A DNA stretch of 39,800 bases from JBAXLO01 sp037134755 (GTDB lineage: Bacteria; Bacteroidota; Bacteroidia; Bacteroidales; JACABE01): contig JBAXLO010000012.1 of assembly GCA_037134755.1 (NCBI GenBank), forward strand, positions 1 through 39,800. Reading direction: 5' to 3'. Shown in pieces: positions 1 through 8,273 of the stretch. Each line of letters starts with the position of its first letter. Positions within the stretch are counted from its first letter, which is position 1. Made by a program: the position numbers and the translations under genes. The notes beneath the pieces were generated by a model, which saw only the letters and a list, made by a program, of their open reading frames with translations, made no database searches and was not told the DNA's origin.

Positions 1-536
1 TTTCCAGACGAACGCTACAAATAACATTTCAATTTAAATAAATCTCATTTTAATCCTTATAAATGCCGAAGAACTCACCTTAAATAATATTATAAGCTCG
101 ATTAATTTTCAAATTAAGTCAATGAATACTTTACAAGACTCTATAAAATTCCGGCTACACCCGGTAAATATATCACTACTCTCCATTTATAACCTCAACA
201 CCTTATCAATACTATGCCAATGTCAATAAATAATCTAAACCAATAAATAAATAAAAACAAAAAGTCCGTTAATTAGCTTCACAAGTCCATCCTTTTAGCA
301 ATAATTTCAAACAGTACCCAATTAAAGAGTATAATATCTGCTGTTTACACTATATGATTAATTATATCAATCAAACTTAAAATGCTTTTTTAAATATTTT
401 TTTTCAAAATAAACATAATTAATCCAGATAATAACAATATTTCAAAATAAAAATAATCGTCACTAAATAATAAGAGCTATCTGTATCAGATTTGCAATCT
501 CAAATTCAATGCTGATAAAGTTTAAAAAAAATTCTT
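1..536. other. AT-rich spacer with no recognised feature
   Basis: This left-edge stretch is very AT-rich and stop-dense in all frames. I see no ORF, no tRNA and no convincing hairpin plus T-run. It lies downstream of the minus-strand membrane protein that ends at 537, so it may hold that gene's untranslated 3' end. Confidence 0.5.
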
Positions 537-1514
537 TTATAATATTATATTAAGCAGCCATGCTGTAATTAATATTATAAAAAACATTTCGGAGATTACC
601 AAACGCTTAATTTGGATGATATGAATGGGTATGAAGAACGACAAAGGGATAAAAACCAGGCACAAATGATATGTGAAGAAGGCACCGGAAAAAATGAGCG
701 TGAAAAAAGCTACTAAAAGGAACATCGTAAGTACTAATACCTTTTTACGATAATATATCGACTTCTCCGTAAGACGATTGAGGGTGTTAAAAACAATATA
801 AACCGACATCAATCCAACTATGGTGAAGAAAATATAATTTCCCTTGTCGGGATGAAAAATTGCAGGGTGAAAACTTTTGAAAAAACCAATGTACGAAAAG
901 AATTTTACCTTAAGTTGATTGGTTACAAAGTAGTATGAAAACAAATAAAGATAAGGCGTACCCAAGCCAAGTACCGAAATAACCCATTCGCGCCAAGCGT
1001 AAAGACGGTAGATGAAGAAACTAAGCCAAATGAAGACAATAAAATAAATGGACGGGAAATAAAATAAAGATGAAATGCCTATTAATAATGTTGCGTTGAA
1101 TACACTCGAAAAACTATCGGCTTTACCATAAATACCAAGGATATTGCGAAGCGAAAATATGAGGAAAAGACTGGAAAACAACACCGGATGAATAGTATAT
1201 AGCTCTGTTGAACTACTCATCATCAAAAAATAAATAAAGGTAATTAAATAATTATTTCTGTTGAACATTTCATTAGCAGAAAATGCCATATTCAACATAA
1301 TCGACTGTATTATAAGCAAGATAAATGCTATGGTTACAGCTAAAATGTTATTGGTAAGAAAAGAATTTCCGATTAAAGAATAAAATGGTGATAATGTTGG
1401 GAAAACAGTAAGGCTTGTAAGGCTAAAAAAAGAATGAATCCAGATAACAATAACGGCTATCATTATAAAAGACAGCTGATAAATATAGTCGGATTTGAAT
1501 ATCTTGGTAAACAT
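537..1514 (-). CDS. DUF6427-like multipass membrane protein
   Basis: A 325-residue protein made almost entirely of hydrophobic segments, with roughly ten predicted transmembrane helices and short basic loops, so an inner-membrane protein. The middle portion (about residues 140-165), reading ASSLFYFPSIYF-like (here GISSLFYFPSIYF), resembles the Bacteroidota family DUF6427, whose function is unknown. I see no catalytic motif. It is the first gene after a terminator and carries its own TACCTTTG -7 box about 22 bp before the ATG. Family assignment is from remembered pattern only; the membrane topology is seen directly. Confidence 0.65.
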   Translation of the reverse strand: MFTKIFKSDYIYQLSFIMIAVIVIWIHSFFSLTSLTVFPTLSPFYSLIGNSFLTNNILAVTIAFILLIIQSIMLNMAFSANEMFNRNNYLITFIYFLMMSSSTELYTIHPVLFSSLFLIFSLRNILGIYGKADSFSSVFNATLLIGISSLFYFPSIYFIVFIWLSFFIYRLYAWREWVISVLGLGTPYLYLFSYYFVTNQLKVKFFSYIGFFKSFHPAIFHPDKGNYIFFTIVGLMSVYIVFNTLNRLTEKSIYYRKKVLVLTMFLLVAFFTLIFSGAFFTYHLCLVFIPLSFFIPIHIIQIKRLVISEMFFIILITAWLLNIIL

Positions 1515-1535
1515 TTTCTTTCTTTAATTAAAATG

Positions 1536-1543
1536 CAAAGGTA
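1536..1543 (-). promoter_or_regulatory. -7 promoter box (TACCTTTG)
   Basis: On the minus strand this reads TACCTTTG, matching the Bacteroidota -7 consensus TAnnTTTG. It lies 21 bp upstream of the ATG at 1514. A TTG at 1567-1569 is a possible -33 element, overlapping the upstream terminator hairpin. Confidence 0.5.
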
Positions 1544-1550
1544 TAAAAAA

Positions 1551-1580
1551 AACCATCCTGAATTAACAAGATGGTTTTTT
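1551..1580 (-). terminator. rho-independent terminator after tRNA-His
   Basis: AACCATC at 1551-1557 pairs with GATGGTT at 1570-1576 around a 12-base loop. On the minus strand the hairpin is followed by a run of Ts (the A-run at 1544-1552). It begins 5 bases beyond the tRNA 3' end and separates the tRNA from the membrane-protein gene. An A/T run on both sides means it could work in either direction. Confidence 0.7.
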
Positions 1581-1585
1581 TAATG

Positions 1586-1659
1586 GGTAGAAGATGGGAT
1601 TCGAACCCACGACCCTCAGAACCACAATCTGATGCTCTAACCGACTGAGCTACGACTAC
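1586..1659 (-). tRNA. tRNA-His (GTG anticodon)
   Basis: The minus strand folds as a cloverleaf: D arm GCTC/GAGC, anticodon arm TCAGA/TCTGA around the 7-base loop TTGTGGT (anticodon GTG), and T arm GTGGG-TTCGAAT-CCCAT. A genomic G precedes G1 at 1660 and faces C73 at 1586, the G-1:C73 identity pair of tRNA-His. The 3' CCA is not encoded. The acceptor stem, GTAGTCG against CTTCTAC, has two internal mismatches (T5 with T68, C6 with T67), which is unusual. A near-perfect promoter lies upstream and a terminator downstream, so it is a single-gene transcript. Confidence 0.92.
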
Positions 1660-1677
1660 CATTTATTCATCAGAGTG

Positions 1678-1709
1678 CAAAAGTAGTATAAATATTTAAA
1701 TCTGCCAAA
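1678..1709 (-). promoter_or_regulatory. promoter for tRNA-His
   Basis: On the minus strand TTTG (1706-1709) is separated by 20 bp from TACTTTTG (1678-1685), an excellent match to the Bacteroidota -33/-7 consensus (TTTG, TAnnTTTG). It places transcription start about 10 bases before the tRNA 5' end. This is the cleanest promoter in the window. Confidence 0.75.
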
Positions 1710-1770
1710 TAAAAATACAAACAAATCAATATAAATACTAAAATTAGTGAGTTTATAAGGTAGTATGCTG

Positions 1771-3618
1771 TTATTTTCTAAATTTTTTCTGAGGTAATAA
1801 TTTAGATGCAAGGTCACCACGGTTCATTTTGCGCAAAACAGACTCAATCCATTGATGGTTTTCACGTTTATACCAAAAGAAAAACCTATGTTGCTCCTGT
1901 TTTTGAACAGCATCCCGAGCCGAATACACTTTTTCGCCTGTATAAGGATTAAAACCAGAATAATACATCTCAGTTGCAAGAGTCATGGGAGTAGGCGTGA
2001 AGTCCTGAACCTGTTCCGGCTTAAATCCTAACCTCTTTGTTTCAATCGCTAACTCAGCCATGTCAGTTAAATTACAACCCGGATGACTCGAAATAAAATA
2101 AGGTATAAGTTGTTGATTAAGTCCGGCAGCAGCACAAGTCTTTTCGAACTTCAACAAGAATTCATTATAGAGTTTAAAAGTAGGCTTCCTCATCATTTTA
2201 AGAACATTTTCGGAAGAATGTTCGGGTGCCACCTTTAGCCTACCCGAAACATGGTGCTTAATAAGTTGTTCGGCGTACTCATCATAAGAATTTGCGATGC
2301 TAATATTTCGTGGCTTGCCTACAAATAAATCATACCTGACCCCACTACCAATAAAAACTTTCTTAATACCTTTTATCGCAGCAGCCTTTTTATAAAGAGT
2401 GAGCAAAGGCTTATGATTGGTGTCCAAATTAAAACAAGTGCCAGGATAAATACAAGAATATCGCTTACACTTATTACAAATATCCATATCTTTACCTTTC
2501 ATCTTATACATGTTAGCAGATGGGCCGCCCAAATCACTAATGTATCCCTTAAAATCAGGCAAAGTAGCGATCGTTTCAAGTTCTTTCAGGATAGAATCTT
2601 CGGATCGGCTGCAAATCAACTTCCCTTGATGGGCAGAAATAGTACAAAAAGAGCATCCACCAAAACATCCCCTATGAATATTAACAGAAAATTTGATCAT
2701 TTCATAAGCTGGAATAGGTCCACGCTTTTCATATTTAGGATGCGGAAGACGTGTGTAGGGCAAATCAAAAGAATTGTCGATCTGCTTTTCGCTCATCACA
2801 GGATATGGAGGATTAATCACCAATATATCACTACCTATCTTCTGAATAATTCTATTTGCCTGCTGCTTATTAGACTCTTCTTCGATAGTTTTAAAGTTAT
2901 TGGCATATATTTTTTTATCTTTTAGACATTGCTCATGAGAAGCAATCTCAATAGTACTAAAATTTGAGTGTAAATTATTAAATTCTTTGGCAGGAATAGC
3001 ATAAGCTATCTGAGGAATATCCCTTATCTCAGCCACCGGAATACCTTCATTAAGTTTATTAGCAATTTCTTTAATCGCCTCTTCGCCCATTCCATATACT
3101 AACAAATCTGCGCCACTTTCGAAAAGAATCGAAGGCTTAAGTTTATCACTCCAGTAATCATAATGCGTAACTCTTCGTAAGGAAGCTTCGATTCCACCAA
3201 TAACGACAGGAGTATCAGGATATAAATTCTTTAATATTTTGGTATAAACAATAGTTGCGTAATCCGGACGAAAACCAGCCTCACCGCCGGGAGTATAAGC
3301 GTCATCAGAACGACGGCGGCGAGCAGCAGTATAATGATTTACCATCGAATCCATACAGCCTGCTGTAATTCCAAAGAATAATCTTGGCTTTCCAAGTTTC
3401 TTAAAGTCGCGAAGATCATCTTTCCAGTTAGGTTGAGGAAGAATTGCTACTTTAAAACCTTCATGTTCTAATATTCTACCAATAACTGCGTGCCCAAAAC
3501 CCGGATGATCTACATAAGCATCGCCCGATATTATGATAATATCAGGTTGTTCCCAGCCTTTAAGTGTAATTTCTTTTGCTGTAGTAGGCAGCCAGTCAGA
3601 TAAATTTGGATTGTACAT
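1771..3618 (-). CDS. ygiQ: YgiQ family radical SAM protein
   Basis: A 615-residue member of the YgiQ (UPF0313) family. The radical SAM cysteine motif CxxxCxxC is at Cys318, Cys322 and Cys325 (GCFGGCSFC) and would bind the 4Fe-4S cluster that cleaves S-adenosylmethionine. The N-terminal third carries the B12-binding-like region with GDAYVDHPGFG near residue 32 and the conserved VIGGIEASLRR near 139-149. A second Cys-rich patch (CNKCKRYSC, about 381-389) may hold another metal. Length and motifs are typical of the family; its physiological substrate is unknown. Upstream it shares a compact divergent promoter with the beta-barrel gene at 3707. The C-terminus ends in the lysine/arginine-rich tail normal for these proteins. 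Confidence 0.93.
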   Translation of the reverse strand: MYNPNLSDWLPTTAKEITLKGWEQPDIIIISGDAYVDHPGFGHAVIGRILEHEGFKVAILPQPNWKDDLRDFKKLGKPRLFFGITAGCMDSMVNHYTAARRRRSDDAYTPGGEAGFRPDYATIVYTKILKNLYPDTPVVIGGIEASLRRVTHYDYWSDKLKPSILFESGADLLVYGMGEEAIKEIANKLNEGIPVAEIRDIPQIAYAIPAKEFNNLHSNFSTIEIASHEQCLKDKKIYANNFKTIEEESNKQQANRIIQKIGSDILVINPPYPVMSEKQIDNSFDLPYTRLPHPKYEKRGPIPAYEMIKFSVNIHRGCFGGCSFCTISAHQGKLICSRSEDSILKELETIATLPDFKGYISDLGGPSANMYKMKGKDMDICNKCKRYSCIYPGTCFNLDTNHKPLLTLYKKAAAIKGIKKVFIGSGVRYDLFVGKPRNISIANSYDEYAEQLIKHHVSGRLKVAPEHSSENVLKMMRKPTFKLYNEFLLKFEKTCAAAGLNQQLIPYFISSHPGCNLTDMAELAIETKRLGFKPEQVQDFTPTPMTLATEMYYSGFNPYTGEKVYSARDAVQKQEQHRFFFWYKRENHQWIESVLRKMNRGDLASKLLPQKKFRK

Positions 3619-3646
3619 AATAATTATAAAAACAAGTATTATTTAA

Positions 3647-3679
3647 TTTGGTTTCTAACTGCAAAAGTACTTATCTTTG
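3647..3679. promoter_or_regulatory. divergent promoters with adjacent -7 boxes
   Basis: On the plus strand TTTG (3647-3650) is followed after 21 bp by TATCTTTG (3672-3679), driving the gene at 3707. On the minus strand TACTTTTG lies at 3662-3669, driving ygiQ (ATG at 3618). The two -7 boxes are 2 bp apart, so both polymerases cannot bind at once. The minus promoter's -33 element is not clear. Confidence 0.6.
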
Positions 3680-3706
3680 CATACAATATTAAAACAATTT
3701 ATCTAT

Positions 3707-4450
3707 ATGAAAAAAATAATCCTATCAATTGCCATAATGATGTTATTTATTAACAGTTATGCACAGAAAACAGCAGCCTTAAAAGATGATACTTTAAGAT
3801 TTCCAAAAGATAAAAACAAAGGAAAAGATATCATCATCTTCGATGTTTATTCAGATATCTGGAAGGGCGCACCAAATAATATTACTGTAAGAACCATTGA
3901 TCAAGGCATTAATTTTTATTTAATGACCAATCATCCTATTGGAACCAGCAATTTTAGTATCGCCTATGGCCTGGGAATCAGTTCACATAATTTCCATAGT
4001 GACGGAGTTCCTGTTTTAGAAAGAGATGCTAATGGTATACCTACCGGTAAAACTATTTTTGAAACATTGGGTTCGCATTATCAAACAACAGTTAATTACA
4101 AAACCAATAAACTTAATCTTACTTACCTTGATCTTCCAATAGAATTAAAATTTAAGACCAGAGATGCACACAATAGGCAGTTAAAATTCTCTCTAGGTTT
4201 TAAAATAGGTTATGAATTAAGTAACCATACAAAGTTTGTTGGGGATGATGTTTTAGAGGGGACTACAGATGAAGTCACTATTAAGAAAGGGAATATCAAA
4301 AACATCAACAATTGGAATTATGGTGTCACAGCAAGAATAGGTAAAGGGATGTTTAATCTAATGTGTTATTATTCTTTATCAAAGATATTTAATACTGATG
4401 GTCCTCAAATGTATCCTATTTCTGTTGGGATATCTATTACGCCATATTAA
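3707..4450 (+). CDS. outer-membrane beta-barrel protein, secreted
   Basis: A 247-residue protein with a clear signal peptide: Lys-Lys, a hydrophobic core and a cleavage site after SYA (about residue 19). The mature part alternates polar and hydrophobic residues, with glycine/aromatic strand patterns such as FSIAYGLGI, LKFSLGFKIGYEL and NYGVTARIGKGMFN, and resembles the Bacteroidota 8-stranded porin-like (PorT/OmpW-like) barrels. An upstream TTG start at 3677 in the same frame is rejected because it lies inside the -7 box; ATG 3707 gives a proper signal peptide. It is a single gene. Function and ligand are unknown. Confidence 0.75.
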   Translation: MKKIILSIAIMMLFINSYAQKTAALKDDTLRFPKDKNKGKDIIIFDVYSDIWKGAPNNITVRTIDQGINFYLMTNHPIGTSNFSIAYGLGISSHNFHSDGVPVLERDANGIPTGKTIFETLGSHYQTTVNYKTNKLNLTYLDLPIELKFKTRDAHNRQLKFSLGFKIGYELSNHTKFVGDDVLEGTTDEVTIKKGNIKNINNWNYGVTARIGKGMFNLMCYYSLSKIFNTDGPQMYPISVGISITPY

Positions 4451-4583
4451 TATTAAGAAAGACTAATTTTTCTACTTGAATAGACAAAACTCTTTATCTA
4501 TTTAAGCCTATTTGGTTTTATAAATTAAAGTTTTTTTTAAATAATTTAGTTTGCTAATGTTTATTTAAAATCAATTAAATTTG

Positions 4584-4591
4584 TAATTTTG
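4584..4591 (+). promoter_or_regulatory. -7 promoter box (TAATTTTG) of head-group operon
   Basis: TAATTTTG matches TAnnTTTG and sits 66 bp before the ATG at 4658. A good -33 TTTG at usual spacing is not visible (the nearest is 30 bp away), so confidence is moderate. The spacer 4451-4583 otherwise shows nothing. Confidence 0.45.
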
Positions 4592-4657
4592 CATTCTATT
4601 TTATTATATAAATTAATTTACCTAATAGGTATCTAAAATACTAAACAATACTTAAGT

Positions 4658-5710
4658 ATGAATAAAGAAAAAAAGATCATAACCTATCTTGATAGGAATG
4701 AAAATCAATATGGTCCAGCACCGGAATGTTTTAAAGCATTAAGAAAAAAGAACTTTAAGAAACTTAGTGAATACTCTCGTGATTTCTCTAGAGGTGTTAA
4801 GAGTAGATTAACAGAAAGACTTGCTGCTGATTTTGGAATAAATGAAAAGAATGTGATGCTCGGTTTTGGTGGAGAAGACATTCTAAAACAAACTGTTCAT
4901 TGTTATATTCACAAAGGTGATAAGATAATGATCCCATCTTATTCATGGTGGTATTACAAAAAGATTGCCGATGAAGTTGAGGGTTTAAAAGTTGAATATC
5001 CTATAGTTGAAGGAGAAGATTCTTTCTATTATGATATTGAAGGAATGTTAAAGATATACGAAGAAGAAAAACCTAAGTTAGTTCTTATAAGTTCGCCTAA
5101 CAATCCAACAGGAAATCGTCTGGAAATTGATCAGATGAAATATGTTATCAGTAAGATGAAAGATGCTGTGGTTGTTCTTGATGAAGCTTATACACTTTTC
5201 TACAATAAAGACAACTCACATCTAAAAGAAATCATTGCAGAATTCCCTAATGTTATTATTATTCGTACTTTTTCTAAGTATTATGGATTAGCAGGGATAA
5301 GAATTGGTTTTGCTTTGTTGGGTGAAAATCATGCTCAGTTCTCTTTATTTAGTGCAAGATATTTAGGTTATAATCGTTTATCTGAGAGAATTGCTATTGC
5401 CGCGCTTGATTCAAATGAATATTATGAAGATATGCGTGATAAGATGACTTCTGATATGGATACTTATTATAATGAGTTTAATAAGATCCCGGGATTTAAG
5501 GCTTATATATCTTATGCTAACTTTATTCTTGTTAAAATTCCTATAGAAATTAAAGATGCATTAAAGAAATATCTTACTGAACGCGATATGATCATTAAGT
5601 TTATGGCTGAAGATGGTTTGTTCAATCATTTACGTATTACAATAGGGACTCAAGAACAAAATGCATTGCTTTTGAGTATGATTAAAGATTTTTTGAAAGA
5701 AAACAAATAG
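4658..5710 (+). CDS. HisC/CobD-like PLP-dependent aminotransferase or decarboxylase
   Basis: A 350-residue fold-type I PLP enzyme of the histidinol-phosphate aminotransferase/threonine-phosphate decarboxylase group. Seen directly: SSPNNPTGN (145-153), DEAY (Asp175 pairs with the PLP ring nitrogen), RTFSKYYGLAGIRIGFA with the Schiff-base Lys207, and LRITIG with Arg326, which normally holds the substrate carboxylate. HisC-like enzymes act on phosphorylated amino substrates. No other histidine or cobalamin gene is near. It is first in an operon with a CDP-alcohol phosphotransferase and a LicC-like cytidylyltransferase. That context suggests it makes a phosphorylated amino-alcohol head group, for example by decarboxylating phosphoserine, or an aminated phosphonate. 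The reaction is inference. Confidence 0.8.
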   Translation: MNKEKKIITYLDRNENQYGPAPECFKALRKKNFKKLSEYSRDFSRGVKSRLTERLAADFGINEKNVMLGFGGEDILKQTVHCYIHKGDKIMIPSYSWWYYKKIADEVEGLKVEYPIVEGEDSFYYDIEGMLKIYEEEKPKLVLISSPNNPTGNRLEIDQMKYVISKMKDAVVVLDEAYTLFYNKDNSHLKEIIAEFPNVIIIRTFSKYYGLAGIRIGFALLGENHAQFSLFSARYLGYNRLSERIAIAALDSNEYYEDMRDKMTSDMDTYYNEFNKIPGFKAYISYANFILVKIPIEIKDALKKYLTERDMIIKFMAEDGLFNHLRITIGTQEQNALLLSMIKDFLKENK

Positions 5711-5713
5711 TAA

Positions 5714-6589
5714 ATGAGTTGGTTCGGCGAATATAAGAAATCATTAAAGATGAAAGAGGTTGAAGAAGTTTTCGACCTCTTCTTTTATAGGCCGCTTGCT
5801 TTTCTTTTAGTAAAACTTATTTACAAAACAAACATAACTCCTAACCAACTTACTATTGCAGCCATATTTATGGGTGTAATTGGAGGTTGTTTTTATGCAC
5901 AGGGTCTTCCTCAATATTTCATTATCGGAGCATTGTTTTATATGATGTTCAATATTCTTGATTGTAGCGATGGTCAACTTGCCCGTTTAAAAAGGAATGG
6001 AACTCATACCGGTAGAATCATTGATGGCTTTGCCGATTATATTGCTGTAACTGCTGTTTTTATCGGCATAGGTATTGGGTTTGCCAACAAACAAAATAAC
6101 CCATCTTATTGGTGGATGCTATTAGCTGCTACAGGTGTTAGTAATACGATACATGCTGTACTTGTAGATTATTATAGAACTCGTTTTCTTGATTATGTTC
6201 TTGATCGTAAGAGTACTTTTGAAGAAGAACTTGATGATTTCAAAAATGAATACGTTCAGATTAAAGGTAAAAAAGGTAAAGGCTTTGATAGGTTTATTAT
6301 TAGTTTATATTTAAAGTATAATAATATACAAAGTAAACTTACAGCAAATAAAAAAGTAGATAAATTATTTAAAACTACTCCTCAGGAATATTTTAAAAAG
6401 AATAAAACTATTATTCGCTTTTGGATAATATTAGGGCCAACCTCTCAAATAAGTGCTCTTATTATCTGCTCGATCATTAATAGATTTGATATTTTCTTTT
6501 GGATAATGATATTAGGATTCAACCTACTTGCTTTAATTCTTTGGATAATTCAACATCAAATTGATAAATCTTTAAACACAAATAAATAA
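5714..6589 (+). CDS. CDP-alcohol phosphatidyltransferase family protein
   Basis: A 291-residue integral membrane enzyme. The full CDP-alcohol phosphotransferase signature D(x2)DG(x2)AR(x8)G(x3)D(x3)D is present: Asp83, Asp86, Gly87, Ala90, Arg91, Gly100, Asp104 and Asp108. The preceding ITPNQLT (41-47) is also typical of the family. A central soluble insert (about 160-225) is rich in lysine; two more helices follow near the C-terminus. The family transfers a phospho-alcohol between a CDP carrier and an acceptor such as diacylglycerol, ceramide or inositol phosphate. It starts 3 bases after the PLP enzyme and ends 3 bases before the cytidylyltransferase, so it probably uses the CDP-activated product of that partner. 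Confidence 0.88.
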   Translation: MSWFGEYKKSLKMKEVEEVFDLFFYRPLAFLLVKLIYKTNITPNQLTIAAIFMGVIGGCFYAQGLPQYFIIGALFYMMFNILDCSDGQLARLKRNGTHTGRIIDGFADYIAVTAVFIGIGIGFANKQNNPSYWWMLLAATGVSNTIHAVLVDYYRTRFLDYVLDRKSTFEEELDDFKNEYVQIKGKKGKGFDRFIISLYLKYNNIQSKLTANKKVDKLFKTTPQEYFKKNKTIIRFWIILGPTSQISALIICSIINRFDIFFWIMILGFNLLALILWIIQHQIDKSLNTNK

Positions 6590-6592
6590 AAT

Positions 6593-7324
6593 ATGAAAGC
6601 TGTTATTTTAGCTGCCGGTATTGCTTCACGACTCAGGCCTTTGACTGATAACACTCCTAAATGTCTTTTGAAAGTTGGAGATAAGAATATTCTTGAACTT
6701 ACTATGGATAATATTCTAGCTAATAACATTACTGAAATTATTATTGTTACCGGCTATCTGCAACAGCAGATTAAAGATTTTATTGCTAAAAAATATTCCC
6801 AGATTAATGTTACCTATATATATAATAATGTATATGCTTCCACAAATAATATCTATTCGCTTTGGATGGCAAAAGATTATTTGTTGGGTGATGAGATGTT
6901 ATTGATGGATAGTGATATTATTTTCGACAAACAAATAATAGCTGAACTTACAAACTCCGGGTATGATAGTTGTCTGGCTTTGAAGAGGCATGCTGTTAGT
7001 GATGAAGAAATAAAAGTAAAGGCAGATAACGAAGGAAGAGTTTTAGAGATTAGCAAAGAAGTGATTCCAAGTGAAGCTATAGGTGAATCAATTGGAATAG
7101 AAAAATTCGGGAAAGATTTATTATATAAATTATTTGAGATTATTGATCGTAAAGTAATTAAAGAGAATAATGTTAATCAGTTTTACGAAGCAGCTTTCCA
7201 GGAATTAATAAATAATAAAGAAAATATTTTTATTGTCGATACAACTTCTTATATTTGCATGGAAATTGATACAGCTCATGATCTGGAAACAGCAGGAGAA
7301 GTATTAATGAATAGTTTAATGTAA
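6593..7324 (+). CDS. LicC/PntC-like CTP nucleotidyltransferase
   Basis: A 243-residue nucleotidyltransferase. It has the N-terminal nucleotide loop MKAVILAAGIASRLRPLT with TPKCLLKV after it, the metal-binding MDSDIIFD (Asp106, Asp108), and EID at 224-226. The stretch IVTGYLQQQI (51-60) followed by NNIYSLW (85-91) resembles choline-phosphate cytidylyltransferase LicC and 2-aminoethylphosphonate cytidylyltransferase PntC more than sugar-nucleotide enzymes. Expected product: a CDP- or CMP-linked head group. It lies in the middle of the operon, directly after the CDP-alcohol phosphotransferase. Substrate is inferred from similarity and neighbours; a sugar-phosphate or inositol-phosphate substrate is possible. 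Confidence 0.82.
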   Translation: MKAVILAAGIASRLRPLTDNTPKCLLKVGDKNILELTMDNILANNITEIIIVTGYLQQQIKDFIAKKYSQINVTYIYNNVYASTNNIYSLWMAKDYLLGDEMLLMDSDIIFDKQIIAELTNSGYDSCLALKRHAVSDEEIKVKADNEGRVLEISKEVIPSEAIGESIGIEKFGKDLLYKLFEIIDRKVIKENNVNQFYEAAFQELINNKENIFIVDTTSYICMEIDTAHDLETAGEVLMNSLM

Positions 7325-7334
7325 AATACTTAAA

Positions 7335-8168
7335 ATGAGCGAAAGTTTACTAACAATATCTATCGTAGGATTACTTGCAGGATTCATCTTTTCGATGCCT
7401 ATTGCTGGACCTATCAGCATATTGATAACTTCAAACGCTCTTAAAGGAAGGATTAGATATTGCAATCAAGCTACTATTGGAGCATCTTTCGCCGATTTTA
7501 TTTACGTATTTATTGCAGTTTTCGGTTTAACCAATCTTTATTCATGGTACAAGCCAGTAATACCTTATGTATTATTAGTTGGAGCTATCTTCTTAGTATC
7601 TGTAGGAATAAAAATATTTAAAACAAAAGTTGACCTCGAACATATTGACAAAAGCCAGCTATCCGGTAAAATTAAAAAAGGAAGGGGCGGATTTTGGACA
7701 GGGTTCATGTTAAACTTCCTGAATCCAACATTATTTCTTGGTTGGATTACCTCTTCATTTTTTGTATTATCGTTAGTTACCTCCTTGGGTTTTAATACCG
7801 GTGGGCTTGACAAAAACATTGGTGATAATTTTAAAGAAATTAATAAGATTGAAGGCAAAAGTGCACAATTAAAACCTGAAGCTCCTTCTTATCTTAAATT
7901 CGATTCTGTAAAATTAGTTAACCACAATGCCACTGAAGAAGAAGTAGCACATTTCCCAAAGTATTTCCCGCTATTACTTAGCTTTTTTTATGCACTCTTT
8001 CTATCTTTAGGTAGTATAATCTGGTTTTATTATCTCGCGTTGCTTCTTTCCAAGTTCCGGCATCGAATTAATATACTTATTGTAAACCGTATTATACAGG
8101 CACTTGGCATAGTACTTTGTTTGTTTGGTGTTTTCTTAGGCTACAAAGCTATCTGCATATTTAACTAA
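7335..8168 (+). CDS. LysE-like membrane transporter
   Basis: A 277-residue membrane protein with about six transmembrane segments. The N-terminus, GLLAGFIFSMPIAGPISILI, has the LysE/RhtB-type hallmark (proline-glycine-proline-like turn in helix 1) and the motif GFMLNFLNPTLFLGW (about 128-142) fits the family's NP motif. An unusual 60-residue soluble insert (about 155-215) separates the third and later helices and is longer than in standard LysE proteins. The family exports amino acids or related small amines. It starts 10 bases after the cytidylyltransferase and is probably co-transcribed, perhaps moving a precursor or product of the head-group pathway. Confidence 0.7.
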   Translation: MSESLLTISIVGLLAGFIFSMPIAGPISILITSNALKGRIRYCNQATIGASFADFIYVFIAVFGLTNLYSWYKPVIPYVLLVGAIFLVSVGIKIFKTKVDLEHIDKSQLSGKIKKGRGGFWTGFMLNFLNPTLFLGWITSSFFVLSLVTSLGFNTGGLDKNIGDNFKEINKIEGKSAQLKPEAPSYLKFDSVKLVNHNATEEEVAHFPKYFPLLLSFFYALFLSLGSIIWFYYLALLLSKFRHRINILIVNRIIQALGIVLCLFGVFLGYKAICIFN

Positions 8169-8261
8169 AGGAAACAATACAATGTCAATTGGTTTGAATC
8201 TTTTTATATTCTCCTTTTAGATTAATTTTAATTTTAATGTTTATCGTATGAATATTTTTTG

Positions 8262-8269
8262 TACTTTTG
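8262..8269 (+). promoter_or_regulatory. -7 box (TACTTTTG) abutting the dnaB start
   Basis: TACTTTTG matches TAnnTTTG and ends 4 bases before the ATG at 8274. Transcription would begin at or just after that ATG, implying either a leaderless mRNA or use of the in-frame ATG at 8337. No clear -33 box is visible. Confidence 0.4.
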
Positions 8270-8273
8270 ACAA

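Noticed and set aside
2413..2925. 170-codon plus-strand ORF
   Set aside because: It lies antisense inside ygiQ, whose radical SAM motifs are intact; no sign of independent coding.
4658..7324. Phosphonate biosynthesis cluster
   Set aside because: The LicC/PntC-like enzyme allows it, but no PEP mutase or phosphonopyruvate decarboxylase is in the window, so it is only an alternative.
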